Both the position numbers and the translations under genes were made by a program. From Caproiciproducens faecalis (lineage in GTDB: Bacteria; Bacillota; Clostridia; Oscillospirales; Acutalibacteraceae): 64,000 nt of DNA. This document shows positions 26,814-36,007 of the stretch, piece by piece. The DNA lies in contig NZ_JAGFNZ010000005.1 in the NCBI RefSeq assembly GCF_019448085.1, positions 124,001 through 188,000 of the forward strand, given 5' to 3'. Numbering within the stretch: position 1 is the first letter of the stretch; every line of letters starts with the position of its first letter. The notes below the pieces were generated by a model. That model was not told the DNA's origin, searched no databases, and saw only the letters and a list, made by a program, of their open reading frames with translations.

Positions 26814-28721
26814 ATGAGTAAAATCAACGTTTTGGACAAACATATAGCGGAGCTGATTGCTGCTGGTGAAGTGGTGGAACGCCCCGCGTCCGTGATAAAA
26901 GAGCTGGTCGAAAATTCAATCGATGCCGGGGCCACCGCAATTACCGTGGAAATAAAAAACGGCGGAATTACCTATATGCGGGTTACGGACAACGGCAGCG
27001 GAATTGCCCGCGACGACGTCGCTGCTGCTTTTTTGCGCCATGCCACCAGTAAGGTACACAGTCAGGATGATTTGGAAAGCATTTCTACCCTCGGCTTCCG
27101 CGGAGAGGCTCTGGCCTCCATTGCGGCTGTGGCCCGGGTGGAGCTTTTGACCGCCACGCAGGGCGAGCTTGCGGGGACGCGCTACGAAATCGACGGCGGG
27201 GTGGAACAGGACTGTGAAGATGCGGGCTGTGCGCAGGGAACCACCTTTGTGGTGCGCGACCTTTTCTACAATACACCCGCGCGGATGAAGTTCCTGAAAA
27301 AAGATGTGGTGGAGGCAAATGCCATTGCAGCGGTGATGGACAGGCTGGCGCTTTCCCATCCGGAAATTTCGGTGCGGTTCATCCGTGATTCCCGCGAAAC
27401 GCTGAACAGCCCCGGTGACGGAAAACTGAAATCAGCCGTATACGCTGTTTTTGGAAAGGAATTTACCGCAGGACTGATTCCTACGGAATATGAATGGAAC
27501 GGTGTAAAGCTTTGGGGCTTTATCAGCAAGCCTTCCGCTGCGCGTCCAAACCGGAGCATGCAGCATTTCTTTATCAATGGACGATATATTAAAAGCCGCA
27601 CTGCGATGGTTGCCCTGGAAGAAGCCTTCAAGGGTTCGCTGATGGTGGGAAAGGTACCCGCCTGTGTGCTTCACATGGGAATTTCTTTTCAGGCGGTGGA
27701 TGTCAATGTTCATCCTTCGAAAATAGAAGTTCGTTTTATTAACGAAAAACCGGTGTTTGACGCGGTGTACCACGGCGTTAAAACGGCTCTTCACAGTGGG
27801 GACGTGCCAAGTGTGATGGCCTTCCAAAAGCCGGAACCGCCGGTTTTTGAACAGCCCAAGGCGTCGGTTCAAATTCAGTTTACCGCTCCCGCCAAACCTG
27901 CGGATTCCCAATCGCCGCCGGTTATCCCCGCGGTACGGCCCGCGGCGGCACCCGTTCACGGCTTTGCCGTAAGCGACGCACACCGGCCGACATTCCATAC
28001 AAATTTTTCCGCAGCAAATATTGAATTTACCGAACCGGTTCCGGTGCCGGAGGACGATCACCCGTCTGCCTCTGTTATGCCGGAACCAGTTGCCGGGGAA
28101 CCCGTACAATCTGCGGTACTGGGTGTCACACCGATTGAAACTCCTGCTTCCGAGGAAGCGGAAAAGCTGGTGGGAGAAGCCTTTAACACCTATATGATTC
28201 TGGAACGCGGAAACGAACTGATCTTTATCGACAAGCATGCCGCACACGAGCGGATGCTCTACGAAAAACTCAGGGCACAGGAAGGACAGGCCGACCAGCA
28301 GATGCTTTTGGAGCCGGTTGCCGTTACCCTTGAAAAAAACGAATACGCCGCAGTTATGAATTCTTTGGATCTTTGTGCGGCCGCCGGGTTTGAAATTGAT
28401 GATTTCGGTTCCGGTACGGTTCTTGTCCGGAGTGTACCGTTGATTCTTGGCGACGATGACGTTGCGGGAACGGTGATGGAGATTGCGGGCTATCTGCAGT
28501 CAGCAAAAAACGATATTACAACGGAAAAGCTCGACTGGCTTTATCACAATGTCGCGTGCCGCGCGGCGGTAAAAGCGGGGGACGTAAGCTCGCCGATGGA
28601 ACTTTCCGCACTTGCCAAAAGAATCGAAAACGAGGATATTCGTTACTGCCCGCATGGGCGCCCGGTATCCATCGTGATGAAAAAGAAGGATTTGGAGCGC
28701 CAGTTTGGGCGTATACAATGA
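26814..28721 (+). CDS. mutL: DNA mismatch repair protein MutL
   Basis: A 635-residue GHKL ATPase and endonuclease. N-terminal motifs are ELVENSIDAGA, DNGSGI and GFRGEALASI. A Pro-rich linker spans about 340-460. The C-terminal dimer domain has IDKHAAHERMLYE, a variant (Lys for Gln) of the metal-binding DQHAxxE endonuclease motif, with the key Asp, His and Glu kept. FCPHGRP-like RYCPHGRPVSI completes the site. Active-endonuclease MutL is usual in bacteria lacking MutH. The stop overlaps the miaA start by four bases (ATGA). Confidence 0.96.
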   Translation: MSKINVLDKHIAELIAAGEVVERPASVIKELVENSIDAGATAITVEIKNGGITYMRVTDNGSGIARDDVAAAFLRHATSKVHSQDDLESISTLGFRGEALASIAAVARVELLTATQGELAGTRYEIDGGVEQDCEDAGCAQGTTFVVRDLFYNTPARMKFLKKDVVEANAIAAVMDRLALSHPEISVRFIRDSRETLNSPGDGKLKSAVYAVFGKEFTAGLIPTEYEWNGVKLWGFISKPSAARPNRSMQHFFINGRYIKSRTAMVALEEAFKGSLMVGKVPACVLHMGISFQAVDVNVHPSKIEVRFINEKPVFDAVYHGVKTALHSGDVPSVMAFQKPEPPVFEQPKASVQIQFTAPAKPADSQSPPVIPAVRPAAAPVHGFAVSDAHRPTFHTNFSAANIEFTEPVPVPEDDHPSASVMPEPVAGEPVQSAVLGVTPIETPASEEAEKLVGEAFNTYMILERGNELIFIDKHAAHERMLYEKLRAQEGQADQQMLLEPVAVTLEKNEYAAVMNSLDLCAAAGFEIDDFGSGTVLVRSVPLILGDDDVAGTVMEIAGYLQSAKNDITTEKLDWLYHNVACRAAVKAGDVSSPMELSALAKRIENEDIRYCPHGRPVSIVMKKKDLERQFGRIQ

Positions 28722-29668
28722 TGAATAAGAAGGATAAAATTCCGGTGATTGCTGTCGTCGGCCCGACCGCTTCCGGTAAAAGCCGTTTGGCCGTGGAACT
28801 TGCGCTTGCCGGAAACGGTGAAGTGATTTCGGCCGATTCCATGCAGATCTACAAAGGAATGAATATCGGCACGGCAAAGCCTACTGTGGAAGAAATGCGC
28901 GGTGTGCCTCATCACCTGCTTGATTTTGCACCGCTTACCCAGCCGTTCAGCGTGGCGGACTATGTTTCGCTTGCCTCTGACTGCATTTCTCAGGTATCTG
29001 CACGCGGCAAACTGCCGGTTATCGCGGGAGGAACCGGGCTTTATATTCGATCCCTCCTGCAAAACATTCAGTTTACTGAAAACGATAAGGATGAAACGCT
29101 CAGAAAGCAGCTTGCCCAAAAGGCAGAAGAGCAGGGCGTACAGTCGTTAATGGAAGAATTAAAAAGCTTTGACCCCGAATCGGCAGAAAGAATTCATCCG
29201 AACAATCTTAGCCGTGTGATCCGTGCTATTGAAATTTACCGTACGACCGGGTTCACGATGACCGAGCAGCTGGAACGGTCCAAGCAGGCTCCTACTCCGT
29301 ACGATGCGTGTATGATCGGCCTTGATTTTCGGGATCGCCAAAAGCTCTACGACAGGATTAATCGACGGGTGGATCTGATGATACGGGACGGACTGCTTCA
29401 CGAAGCGGAAGAAATTCTGAACCGGCCGGGTTCACAAACGGCAATGCAGGCAATCGGCTACAAAGAGCTTTTGCCGTATTTTCGTTCGGAGTGTTCTCTG
29501 GAAGAGGCGGTCGAGTCCATTAAACGGGAAAGCCGCCGGTACGCCAAACGACAGCTTACCTGGTTCCGCCGCGACGAAAACATTCACTGGATCATGGTGG
29601 ATGAGTACCGTGACTTTGAGGAAATTTCCAATCAGGCATTCAGACTAGTTGACCGGAAAGGGTGGTAA
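28718..29668 (+). CDS. miaA: tRNA dimethylallyltransferase
   Basis: Transfers the dimethylallyl group to A37 of tRNAs reading U-starting codons, making the substrate of MiaB. The 316-residue protein has the P-loop GPTASGKS near residue 15, DSMQIYKGMNIGTAKP, AGGTGLYI, and the QAIGYKEL tRNA-binding motif. The start at 28718 couples it translationally to mutL; the frame extends upstream inside mutL but only as a shadow. Confidence 0.95.
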   Translation: MMNKKDKIPVIAVVGPTASGKSRLAVELALAGNGEVISADSMQIYKGMNIGTAKPTVEEMRGVPHHLLDFAPLTQPFSVADYVSLASDCISQVSARGKLPVIAGGTGLYIRSLLQNIQFTENDKDETLRKQLAQKAEEQGVQSLMEELKSFDPESAERIHPNNLSRVIRAIEIYRTTGFTMTEQLERSKQAPTPYDACMIGLDFRDRQKLYDRINRRVDLMIRDGLLHEAEEILNRPGSQTAMQAIGYKELLPYFRSECSLEEAVESIKRESRRYAKRQLTWFRRDENIHWIMVDEYRDFEEISNQAFRLVDRKGW

Positions 29669-29669
29669 T

Positions 29670-30956
29670 ATGAATAGCCCGCTGCTGAGAAGAATTGCAT
29701 CGGCTGTTGTAGCCATCCTTCTGTTCATTTATATGGGGTATCAGATTTATAACGCCCATTTTGCAAAGATTCAGACGGAGACGGCTTCCTACGCCAGTAC
29801 GGCGGACACCGTTCAGGTGACCGGTACAGCTATCAGAAAAGAGAAATTGATGGCATCCAAGGTCAACGGAGTCATTACTTATGTGATCGGTGATGGCGGT
29901 AAGGTGGCGAAAGGCGGCACCGTCGCAAAAATTTACCCGAATGAGCAGAGTGCCGCGGCGCAGCAGCAGGTTGCCGACCTTGATTACCAGATTTCCAAGC
30001 TGCAAAAGCTTAGTACGCCGGGGGATACTTACGCCGCCAGCATTGGCTCGATCAGTGCCCAGACCAATCTGAAGCTGGTGGATTTGCTCGATTGTATCCA
30101 GTCAGGCGAATACTCGGAGCTTTCCAACAGCCGCGAGGATTTACTGTACCTGATTAACGAGCGCCAGATTGTAACGGACAAATCGGCAAATTTCAATACA
30201 AGGATTAACGCCTTGAAGGCGGAGCGTGAAACGCTGACCAAATCCAATAGTGCGGCGATCGGCTCCGTGACCGCACCCGCATCGGGCTATTTTATCAGCG
30301 CTGTTGATGGGTACGAATCGGTGTATGATTATGATAAAATCCTGACCATTACCCCTGCGGAATTCAAGGAAAAGCTGACGGAAAAGCCGGTGGGACAGAC
30401 CGGTTCCATTGGGAAGATCTGTGAAGCGTATGACTGGTATTTTGCCTGCCCGGCTGCGGCGGACAAGGCCGCCAAGTTTAAAGAAGGCGACACCGTTTCC
30501 ATTCAGTTTCCGTTTGCCTCCAATCAGACGGTTCCGGCGACTGTTGCCGCGGTGAATCAGGCGGACAAAGATACGGAGGCAGTGGTTATTTTGCGGAGCA
30601 GCAGTATGAATTCTTCCCTTGCGCTGATTCGCAGCGCTACAGCTCAGATTCAGGTGGAGAAATACACGGGAATCCGGGTGAGCCAGAAAGCAATCCATTT
30701 TGCCAAGGTAACCAAAACGGGGAAAGACAGCAACGGGAAAGCAACCTCAGTAACCAAAGAAGTGCAAGGCGTCTATGTGATGCACGGCAGCGAAATAGAG
30801 TTTCGGCAGGTTTTCCCGCTGTTCAGTACGGGAAATTATGCCATTTGTCAGACGGATCCGCCAAAAGAAGACCTCATGACGGATTCGACCGTTAAGCTGT
30901 TTGATGAAGTAGTTGTGGAAGGGACTGATTTATATGATGGAAAAGTCGTCAAGTGA
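29670..30956 (+). CDS. HlyD-like membrane-anchored protein
   Basis: A 428-residue protein with one N-terminal membrane span (about residues 8-27) and the rest probably outside the cell. A lipoyl-like biotinyl segment (VNGVITYVIGDGGKVAKGG) and a central coiled coil (AAAQQQVADLDYQISKLQK) recall membrane fusion proteins of the HlyD family. The C-terminal part has Lys/Thr/Asp-rich beta segments. Related clostridial genes sit next to yggS-sepF and may act in division or export, which is uncertain. AAAGGGTGG lies four bases before ATG 29670, directly after the miaA stop. Confidence 0.75.
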   Translation: MNSPLLRRIASAVVAILLFIYMGYQIYNAHFAKIQTETASYASTADTVQVTGTAIRKEKLMASKVNGVITYVIGDGGKVAKGGTVAKIYPNEQSAAAQQQVADLDYQISKLQKLSTPGDTYAASIGSISAQTNLKLVDLLDCIQSGEYSELSNSREDLLYLINERQIVTDKSANFNTRINALKAERETLTKSNSAAIGSVTAPASGYFISAVDGYESVYDYDKILTITPAEFKEKLTEKPVGQTGSIGKICEAYDWYFACPAAADKAAKFKEGDTVSIQFPFASNQTVPATVAAVNQADKDTEAVVILRSSSMNSSLALIRSATAQIQVEKYTGIRVSQKAIHFAKVTKTGKDSNGKATSVTKEVQGVYVMHGSEIEFRQVFPLFSTGNYAICQTDPPKEDLMTDSTVKLFDEVVVEGTDLYDGKVVK

Positions 30957-31668
30957 ATTTGACCGCCGGTTTCTGGATGTGGAAGAGAATCTGAAAGTGA
31001 TTCGCAGCAATATTGCCGCCGCCGCCCTAAAGTCCGGACGCCAACCGCAGGATATTACAATGCTTGCAGCCACGAAAACCGTACCGGTGGAAGTGATTAA
31101 TCACGGAATCGCGCTCGGAATTGACCATATCGGCGAAAACAAAGTGCAGGAGCTCTGTGAAAAGTACGAATCTTATGATCTTGCACAATGCGAGCTTCAG
31201 TTTATCGGGCATCTGCAGACCAACAAGGTGAAAAATATCATAGGCAAGGTTTCAATGATTCAGTCGGTAGACAGTGTCAGGCTGGCAAACGAAATTTCCC
31301 GCCTTTCCCTTTCCAAAGGCGTCACAACGGATATTCTGATCGAAGTGAATATCGGAAATGAACCAAACAAGTCGGGGGTGCTTCCAACGGAACTGTATGA
31401 TCTGATTGAGCAGACGGCGCTTTTGCCGTCGCTTCGTATCCGCGGTTTAATGGCGATTCCGCCCGCAGAGGCAAAAATGGCGGAAACACAGGGATATTTT
31501 TCAAAGATGTCTCAATATTTTATTGACATCAAGGGTAAAAAAATAGATAATGTTACCATGGACTACTTGTCCATGGGTATGTCATCGGATTATTCCCAGG
31601 CAATATTATCGGGAGCCAATATGGTTAGAATTGGTTCTGCACTGTTTGGCCCAAGAATATACAATTAA
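30934..31668 (+). CDS. yggS: YggS family pyridoxal phosphate homeostasis protein
   Basis: A 244-residue PLP-binding barrel protein. The PLP Lys is in LAATKTVPVEVI near residue 40, followed by GENKVQEL, QFIGHLQTNK and SMGMSSDY at the phosphate-binding end. The family keeps PLP balanced rather than catalysing a known reaction. The start overlaps the HlyD-like gene by 23 bases, with AAGGGA upstream. Location before sepF is the common Gram-positive order (ylmE-ylmF-ylmH-divIVA). Confidence 0.92.
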   Translation: MMEKSSSEFDRRFLDVEENLKVIRSNIAAAALKSGRQPQDITMLAATKTVPVEVINHGIALGIDHIGENKVQELCEKYESYDLAQCELQFIGHLQTNKVKNIIGKVSMIQSVDSVRLANEISRLSLSKGVTTDILIEVNIGNEPNKSGVLPTELYDLIEQTALLPSLRIRGLMAIPPAEAKMAETQGYFSKMSQYFIDIKGKKIDNVTMDYLSMGMSSDYSQAILSGANMVRIGSALFGPRIYN

Positions 31669-31691
31669 TCATCATTACAGGAGGGTTAGCT

Positions 31692-32168
31692 ATGGCAGGA
31701 ATTGTAGAAAAAATCAAGGATATGTGGAATCCGCCGGAAGACGAGTACGACTACGACTATGACGGTGTTCAACAGGAGGAAATTTCTTCCCGTCAAAACG
31801 AAGAACCTGAAATCCGTGAACGTGACACGGTTAAGCGCGCACCCACGCAGAGCAGCGGAAACAAGGTTGTGAATATCCATGCAACCGCTCAGCTTCAGGT
31901 CGTTCTGTTTAAGCCGGAACGTTTTGGGGAAGAGACCTGCGCAGTTGCGGACGAGCTTTTGAAAATGCATACGGTAGTGTTAAACCTTGAAAATACAAAC
32001 AAGGATGTTTCCCGCCGCATCATCGATTTTTTGAGCGGTGTTGCTTACGCAAACGGCGGAAAGATCAAGAGAGTTGCCACCAGCACTTTCATTATCACAC
32101 CTTATAACGTTGACCTCACCGGTGACGACGTTTTAGATGAGCTGGAAAACAACGGCGTTTATTTTTAA
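31692..32168 (+). CDS. sepF: Cell division protein SepF
   Basis: A 158-residue FtsZ-associated membrane tether. The N-terminal MAGIVEKIKDMW is an amphipathic membrane-binding helix, followed by an acidic linker (EDEYDYDYDG). The C-terminal DUF552 core (residues 72-150) contains VVLNLENTNKDVSRRIIDFLSG. The stop shares its last base with the ylmH start. SepF recruits and bundles FtsZ at midcell and can replace FtsA. Confidence 0.95.
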   Translation: MAGIVEKIKDMWNPPEDEYDYDYDGVQQEEISSRQNEEPEIRERDTVKRAPTQSSGNKVVNIHATAQLQVVLFKPERFGEETCAVADELLKMHTVVLNLENTNKDVSRRIIDFLSGVAYANGGKIKRVATSTFIITPYNVDLTGDDVLDELENNGVYF

Positions 32169-32923
32169 TGGATAAACAGTCGGCCAATGCAATTTTTGAA
32201 GCCAAAATTTGTGATGCCGTACGTCTTGCACAAAGCGGAGCGAAGCCCCGCTTTGTGGGCTTTTTGGACGAGTGCCAGGCGCTTACGGCACAGAAAATCA
32301 TGAATCGTCTTTCCTTTAAAAACTATATGCTCTGGGGCGGATATAACGGCTCGGAGCGTGTGGTTTTTGGTGCGTTTCCGGACTTTACGGAGCCGGATAC
32401 CGAATCGTTTCCCATTACCGCGGTGACCGCAGGCTACCGTGCCTGTGATCTGCTTACCCACCGCGATTTTCTCGGCGCTCTCCTTGCAAACGGACTCCAG
32501 AGGGAAACGCTCGGAGATATCCTTGTTGAGGAAGGCCGCTGTGTGATTTTTTCCCGCAGCGAGGTAACAGATTACATTCTGTCTCAAACACAAAAAATCG
32601 GCAGAGTCGGTGTCCGTTTGGAGAAGGACGCTGCGCTGCCGCTGCCGGTCGGCAGGAACTTTGAAGATTTTTCCGCGGTTGTTGCCTCTTCGCGGCTGGA
32701 CTGCATTGTTGCGGCTGCCATAGGTACAAGCAGGGAAAAGTCATCAGAGATAATTCGCGCCGGTCTGGTAATGCTGAACCACGAAGTGAACACTTCCGTG
32801 TCAGCGGTTGTTACGCCGGACAGCAAACTTTCAATCAGGGGAAAAGGCCGCTTTGTTCTTGACCGCTTAGGGCCCATGACAAAAAAAGGCAGATTGAGTA
32901 TTGCAGGCAGGAAATATATTTAA
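32168..32923 (+). CDS. ylmH: YlmH family S4-domain RNA-binding protein
   Basis: A 251-residue cytosolic protein. The central part (LWGGYNGSERVVFGAFPDF; ALLANGLQRETLGDI) is the YlmH-specific region, and the C-terminal S4 domain includes GTSREKSSEIIRAGLVMLN and SIRGKGRF. Recent work in B. subtilis links YlmH to rescue of stalled ribosomes with nascent chain tailing, related to RqcP (encoded here at 60943). It sits between sepF and divIVA as in B. subtilis. Confidence 0.92.
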   Translation: MDKQSANAIFEAKICDAVRLAQSGAKPRFVGFLDECQALTAQKIMNRLSFKNYMLWGGYNGSERVVFGAFPDFTEPDTESFPITAVTAGYRACDLLTHRDFLGALLANGLQRETLGDILVEEGRCVIFSRSEVTDYILSQTQKIGRVGVRLEKDAALPLPVGRNFEDFSAVVASSRLDCIVAAAIGTSREKSSEIIRAGLVMLNHEVNTSVSAVVTPDSKLSIRGKGRFVLDRLGPMTKKGRLSIAGRKYI

Positions 32924-32937
32924 CGGAGGGCTCCAAC

Positions 32938-33708
32938 ATGCTATCAATGAATGACATTATTAACGCCAGTTTCAGAAAATCCGGTTTCTCCGGGTATCGT
33001 ACCGAAGATGTGGATCAATTTATCGATCAGGTAAAGGAATCCTATGATACGCTTCTCAAAAAAGACCTGGATCAGAAAGAGTCATATGAAAGACTAAAGG
33101 CGGAGAACGAACAGCTTCTTGAAAAAATTAAAATATTGGCCGAAAAAGTGGAAGAATATCGTAAGGAAGAGGACGAAATCAAAACCGCTCTTGTCAGTGC
33201 ACAGAAACTGGGAGATGCCTCTATCCGCGAATCCCGCCACAAGGCGGAAATTATTGTCAAAGACGCCAACATTAAGGCGGAACGCATTATTTCCGGTGCA
33301 AAGCAGAGTGTGGTTGAGCAGGAAAAGGAAATGGAGCGTCTTCAGCAGACCGTTTCGGATTTCCGTTCCAAGCTTCTGAACCTCTACAAAGAGCACCTGA
33401 CCTTAATCGACGCTTTGCCGTCGCACAAGCCGGAGGTTAAACCGGCGCCTGCACAGAATCAGGATGTTTTGGTACCGGAACCGGCTGCTCCCTCCACTGT
33501 CCCGGAAGAAGTGGCACAGCCTGCACAGGAGCAGATTTCTGCCGGTCAGCCGGACTCTGTGTTCAGTGCAGAGGTTTCCAATTTTGACGAGAATGAAATT
33601 CCCCCGGAAGGAAAACCGCAGCATTTCAGTTCCATTCAATTCAGCGATGATGACGAAACTGCTGGAGACGGTGATTCTACTGACGGAGTCTACAGCCACC
33701 ATTCTTAA
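32938..33708 (+). CDS. divIVA: DivIVA domain protein
   Basis: A 256-residue polar/septal scaffold. The N-terminal lipid-binding domain (INASFRKSGFSGYRTEDVD) is followed by a coiled coil over about residues 30-155 and a long Pro/Ala/Glu-rich tail that is longer than in B. subtilis. DivIVA binds curved membrane and places division-site regulators. GGAGGG lies seven bases before the ATG. A terminator at 33749 ends this division gene unit. Confidence 0.93.
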   Translation: MLSMNDIINASFRKSGFSGYRTEDVDQFIDQVKESYDTLLKKDLDQKESYERLKAENEQLLEKIKILAEKVEEYRKEEDEIKTALVSAQKLGDASIRESRHKAEIIVKDANIKAERIISGAKQSVVEQEKEMERLQQTVSDFRSKLLNLYKEHLTLIDALPSHKPEVKPAPAQNQDVLVPEPAAPSTVPEEVAQPAQEQISAGQPDSVFSAEVSNFDENEIPPEGKPQHFSSIQFSDDDETAGDGDSTDGVYSHHS

Positions 33709-33748
33709 GAGCGTTTTGCCGTTGCGCATGGGCTGTTAACAACTACAG

Positions 33749-33779
33749 AAAGGGCGGGCTGACTGGTTCGCCCTTTTTC
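33749..33779 (+). terminator. Terminator after divIVA
   Basis: AAAGGGCG pairs with CGCCCTTT (33749-33756 with 33769-33776) around 12 bases, then TTC. Confidence 0.75.
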
Positions 33780-33808
33780 AATCATACCATACAAAAGGAG
33801 AGATTCTG

Positions 33809-34288
33809 TTGGCAATTATTGCACTATTGCTTGCAGCGGCGGCGGTTGCAGCTGACCAGATTTTAAAGCTTCTGGTTACGTCCAATTTGCAGCCAAACAG
33901 CGGTTTTAATGTTATCGATGGCTTTTTTAAGATCTTTTATATCCAGAACAGGGGAGCGGCGTTTGGAATGCTGCAGAACCAGCGGTGGTTTTTTATTTTG
34001 GTAACTTTGTCCATTTCCGCCGTCATCATTTATGCTTTATTCAAATACAGACAGCATAATTTCTTTTCCTATGCGGCCAGCGTTCTGATTATCGGCGGGG
34101 GCATCGGCAATCTGATTGACCGGGTGCTGTACGGATATGTTGTCGATTATATTTATGTTACCTTTTTTCCTCCGATTTTTAATTTTGCCGATTGCTGTGT
34201 GACGGTCGGAACCGTATTCTTAATCATTCATATCCTGTTTTTTTCCGATCTGAACAGCAATGCTGAAAAAGTTATCCGATCAAAATAA
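33809..34288 (+). CDS. lspA: Lipoprotein signal peptidase (signal peptidase II)
   Basis: A 159-residue aspartyl peptidase with four membrane spans, cleaving prolipoprotein signals after lipid modification. Conserved parts are DQILKLLV, IQNRGAAFGML, GGGIGNLIDRVLYGYVVDY and FNFADCCVTVG; the Asp residues in the last two are catalytic. The start is TTG with AGGAGAG six bases upstream. Its stop overlaps the rluD-type start by one base, so the two are co-translated. Confidence 0.95.
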   Translation: MAIIALLLAAAAVAADQILKLLVTSNLQPNSGFNVIDGFFKIFYIQNRGAAFGMLQNQRWFFILVTLSISAVIIYALFKYRQHNFFSYAASVLIIGGGIGNLIDRVLYGYVVDYIYVTFFPPIFNFADCCVTVGTVFLIIHILFFSDLNSNAEKVIRSK

Positions 34289-35208
34289 TGCAGAATATTA
34301 TTAAAATTGAGATACAGCCGGAAGATTCCGGCGTGCGGCTGGACAAACTCATCAGCCTCAAAGTGGATAATATGACGCGGTCTGCGGCCGAAAAGCTGAT
34401 TGCGGACGGCAACGCGGAGATCAATGGAAAAATCCTTACCAAAAGCTACCGTGGTGCGGTTGGCGACTGCATTGACCTGGTCATTCCGGAACTGAAAAAA
34501 CTGGATGTCCGGTCAGAAGAGATTCCTTTGGAAATCATGTATGAGGATGAGGATCTGCTTGTTGTCAACAAGCCCAAGGGGATGGTGGTGCATCCAGCCG
34601 CAGGCAACGCTACCGGTACGCTGGTGAATGCCCTTTTGGCGCACTGTGGCGATTCGCTTTCCGGAATCAACGGAGTTGTCCGCCCCGGGATTGTCCACCG
34701 GATAGATAAGGACACCAGCGGGCTGCTGATTGTGGCGAAGAATGACTTTGCGCATCGGAAACTTGCCGAACAGATAAAAGCGCACAGCTTTACCCGCCGT
34801 TATGAGGCGGTCGTACACGGCAATCTGAAAGAAGACGACGGGACGATTGACGCACCCATCGGGCGGCACCCCCTTCACCGGAAGATGATGGCGGTGACCG
34901 AAAAGAATTCCCGCAATGCCGTTACGCATTACCATGTTCTTGCGCGGTACAATGGGTTTACCCATGTGCAGTGCCAGCTGGAAACGGGGCGTACCCATCA
35001 GATCCGTGTGCATATGGCGTACATCGGGCATCCGATAGCGGGTGACCCGGTTTACGGCCCGAAGAAGCCGGTTCCGAACTTAAACGGCCAGTGCCTGCAC
35101 GCCAGAGTGATTGGGTTCCTCCATCCGCGTGACGGCCGGTATATTGAAATTACCAGTGATCTTCCGGAATATTTTGTTCGCTTTCTGAAAAAGTTAAAGC
35201 AGACTTAA
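34288..35208 (+). CDS. RluA/RluD family pseudouridine synthase
   Basis: A 306-residue rRNA pseudouridine synthase. The N-terminal S4 domain (GVRLDKLISLKV...) is followed by the catalytic domain with HRIDKDTSGLLIVAKN, where Asp140 is the nucleophile, and ETGRTHQIRVHM. The ylyB position beside lspA is the usual Firmicute arrangement. Which uridine is modified cannot be decided from sequence. Confidence 0.93.
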   Translation: MQNIIKIEIQPEDSGVRLDKLISLKVDNMTRSAAEKLIADGNAEINGKILTKSYRGAVGDCIDLVIPELKKLDVRSEEIPLEIMYEDEDLLVVNKPKGMVVHPAAGNATGTLVNALLAHCGDSLSGINGVVRPGIVHRIDKDTSGLLIVAKNDFAHRKLAEQIKAHSFTRRYEAVVHGNLKEDDGTIDAPIGRHPLHRKMMAVTEKNSRNAVTHYHVLARYNGFTHVQCQLETGRTHQIRVHMAYIGHPIAGDPVYGPKKPVPNLNGQCLHARVIGFLHPRDGRYIEITSDLPEYFVRFLKKLKQT

Positions 35209-35219
35209 CGCAGGATAAG

Positions 35220-35678
35220 GTGGCGTTCGGCGTGGATGATGAAACTTTGCATGTACGGTATCTCACGGTTATCGCGGCCGTTCTGTGCGCGCTCATTATC
35301 GGCTACAATGCTTTTTATGTGCCGGAAGTATCTCTTTCCGACATTATTGTAAAAACAGATACTTCCTCTTCCTTTGATGAGACCTATATCCCGAGAACCG
35401 CATCGGAAGCTTCCCTTTCCGCACCGTCCGCTGTTTCATCCAAGCCGGAAAAAACCGCCGGCGGAACTTCGGCGCCGAGCGGAAAGATCAACATTAACAC
35501 CGCTACGGCTCAGCAGATGAGCGACGGCCTTGACGGCATCGGGGATGTGATTGCGAAACGCATTGTGGATTATCGCGAGAAAAACGGCGCATTCAAAAGT
35601 GTTGAGGAAATTAAAAACGTCAGCGGCATCGGCGATAAAATTTTTGCGAATCTGAAGGATCATATTACGGTATCATAA
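35220..35678 (+). CDS. comEA: ComEA-like helix-hairpin-helix DNA-binding protein
   Basis: A 152-residue membrane-anchored protein. It has one N-terminal span (VIAAVLCALIIGYNAFYV), a Ser/Thr/Pro-rich linker and a C-terminal HhH domain (KININTATAQQMSDGLDGIG; IKNVSGIGDKIFANLKD). ComEA receives DNA at the cell surface during uptake; the rest of the competence machinery is not in this window. The start GTG at 35220 overlaps the ribosome site region, and GTG 35232 is an alternative. Confidence 0.82.
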   Translation: MAFGVDDETLHVRYLTVIAAVLCALIIGYNAFYVPEVSLSDIIVKTDTSSSFDETYIPRTASEASLSAPSAVSSKPEKTAGGTSAPSGKININTATAQQMSDGLDGIGDVIAKRIVDYREKNGAFKSVEEIKNVSGIGDKIFANLKDHITVS

Positions 35679-35708
35679 CAGAAAAACCAGGTTATACATC
35701 CATATAAA

Positions 35709-35743
35709 AGGCCGGAACAACGTAATCGCTGTTCCGGCCTTTT
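35709..35743. terminator. Bidirectional terminator between comEA and the polyphosphate operon
   Basis: Perfect 11-bp stem (35709-35719 with 35730-35740), ten-base loop, T-run on the plus side and TTTTAT on the minus side. Confidence 0.85.
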
Positions 35744-35757
35744 GCCTGTTTTGTAGA

Positions 35758-35991
35758 TTATTCTTTTGTCTGTACGCTGCCGGTTTCTTTTTCCGTATTG
35801 TTTTTTCGGTAAAGGCGTGCGGCTTTTTCAATTTCAGGAAGTGATTTCTGAACCGTGTTGGTGCATCGAACAATCTTCAGAAAAGCGCAGATGTTCAGTA
35901 CGGCTGTAAAAGCCATCATCGCGGCGGAAACAGCACCAACCATCATGGTTACCGCCATAAAGGCGGGCTTACCGTTTTTTATCGATTTCAT
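35758..35991 (-). CDS. Small membrane protein at the end of the polyphosphate operon
   Basis: A 77-residue protein with a hydrophobic stretch of about 35 residues (FMAVTMMVGAVSAAMMAFTAVLN...), probably one long or two short spans, and a charged tail (RLYRKNNTEKETGS). ATG 35991 has GAAGGTAG four bases before it; the longer frame overlaps the pfk gene and lacks a ribosome site. Function unknown. It starts 16 bases after the variant pfk stop, so it likely shares the transcript. Confidence 0.65.
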   Translation of the reverse strand: MKSIKNGKPAFMAVTMMVGAVSAAMMAFTAVLNICAFLKIVRCTNTVQKSLPEIEKAARLYRKNNTEKETGSVQTKE

Positions 35992-36007
35992 TTTACTACC
36001 TTCTTTC

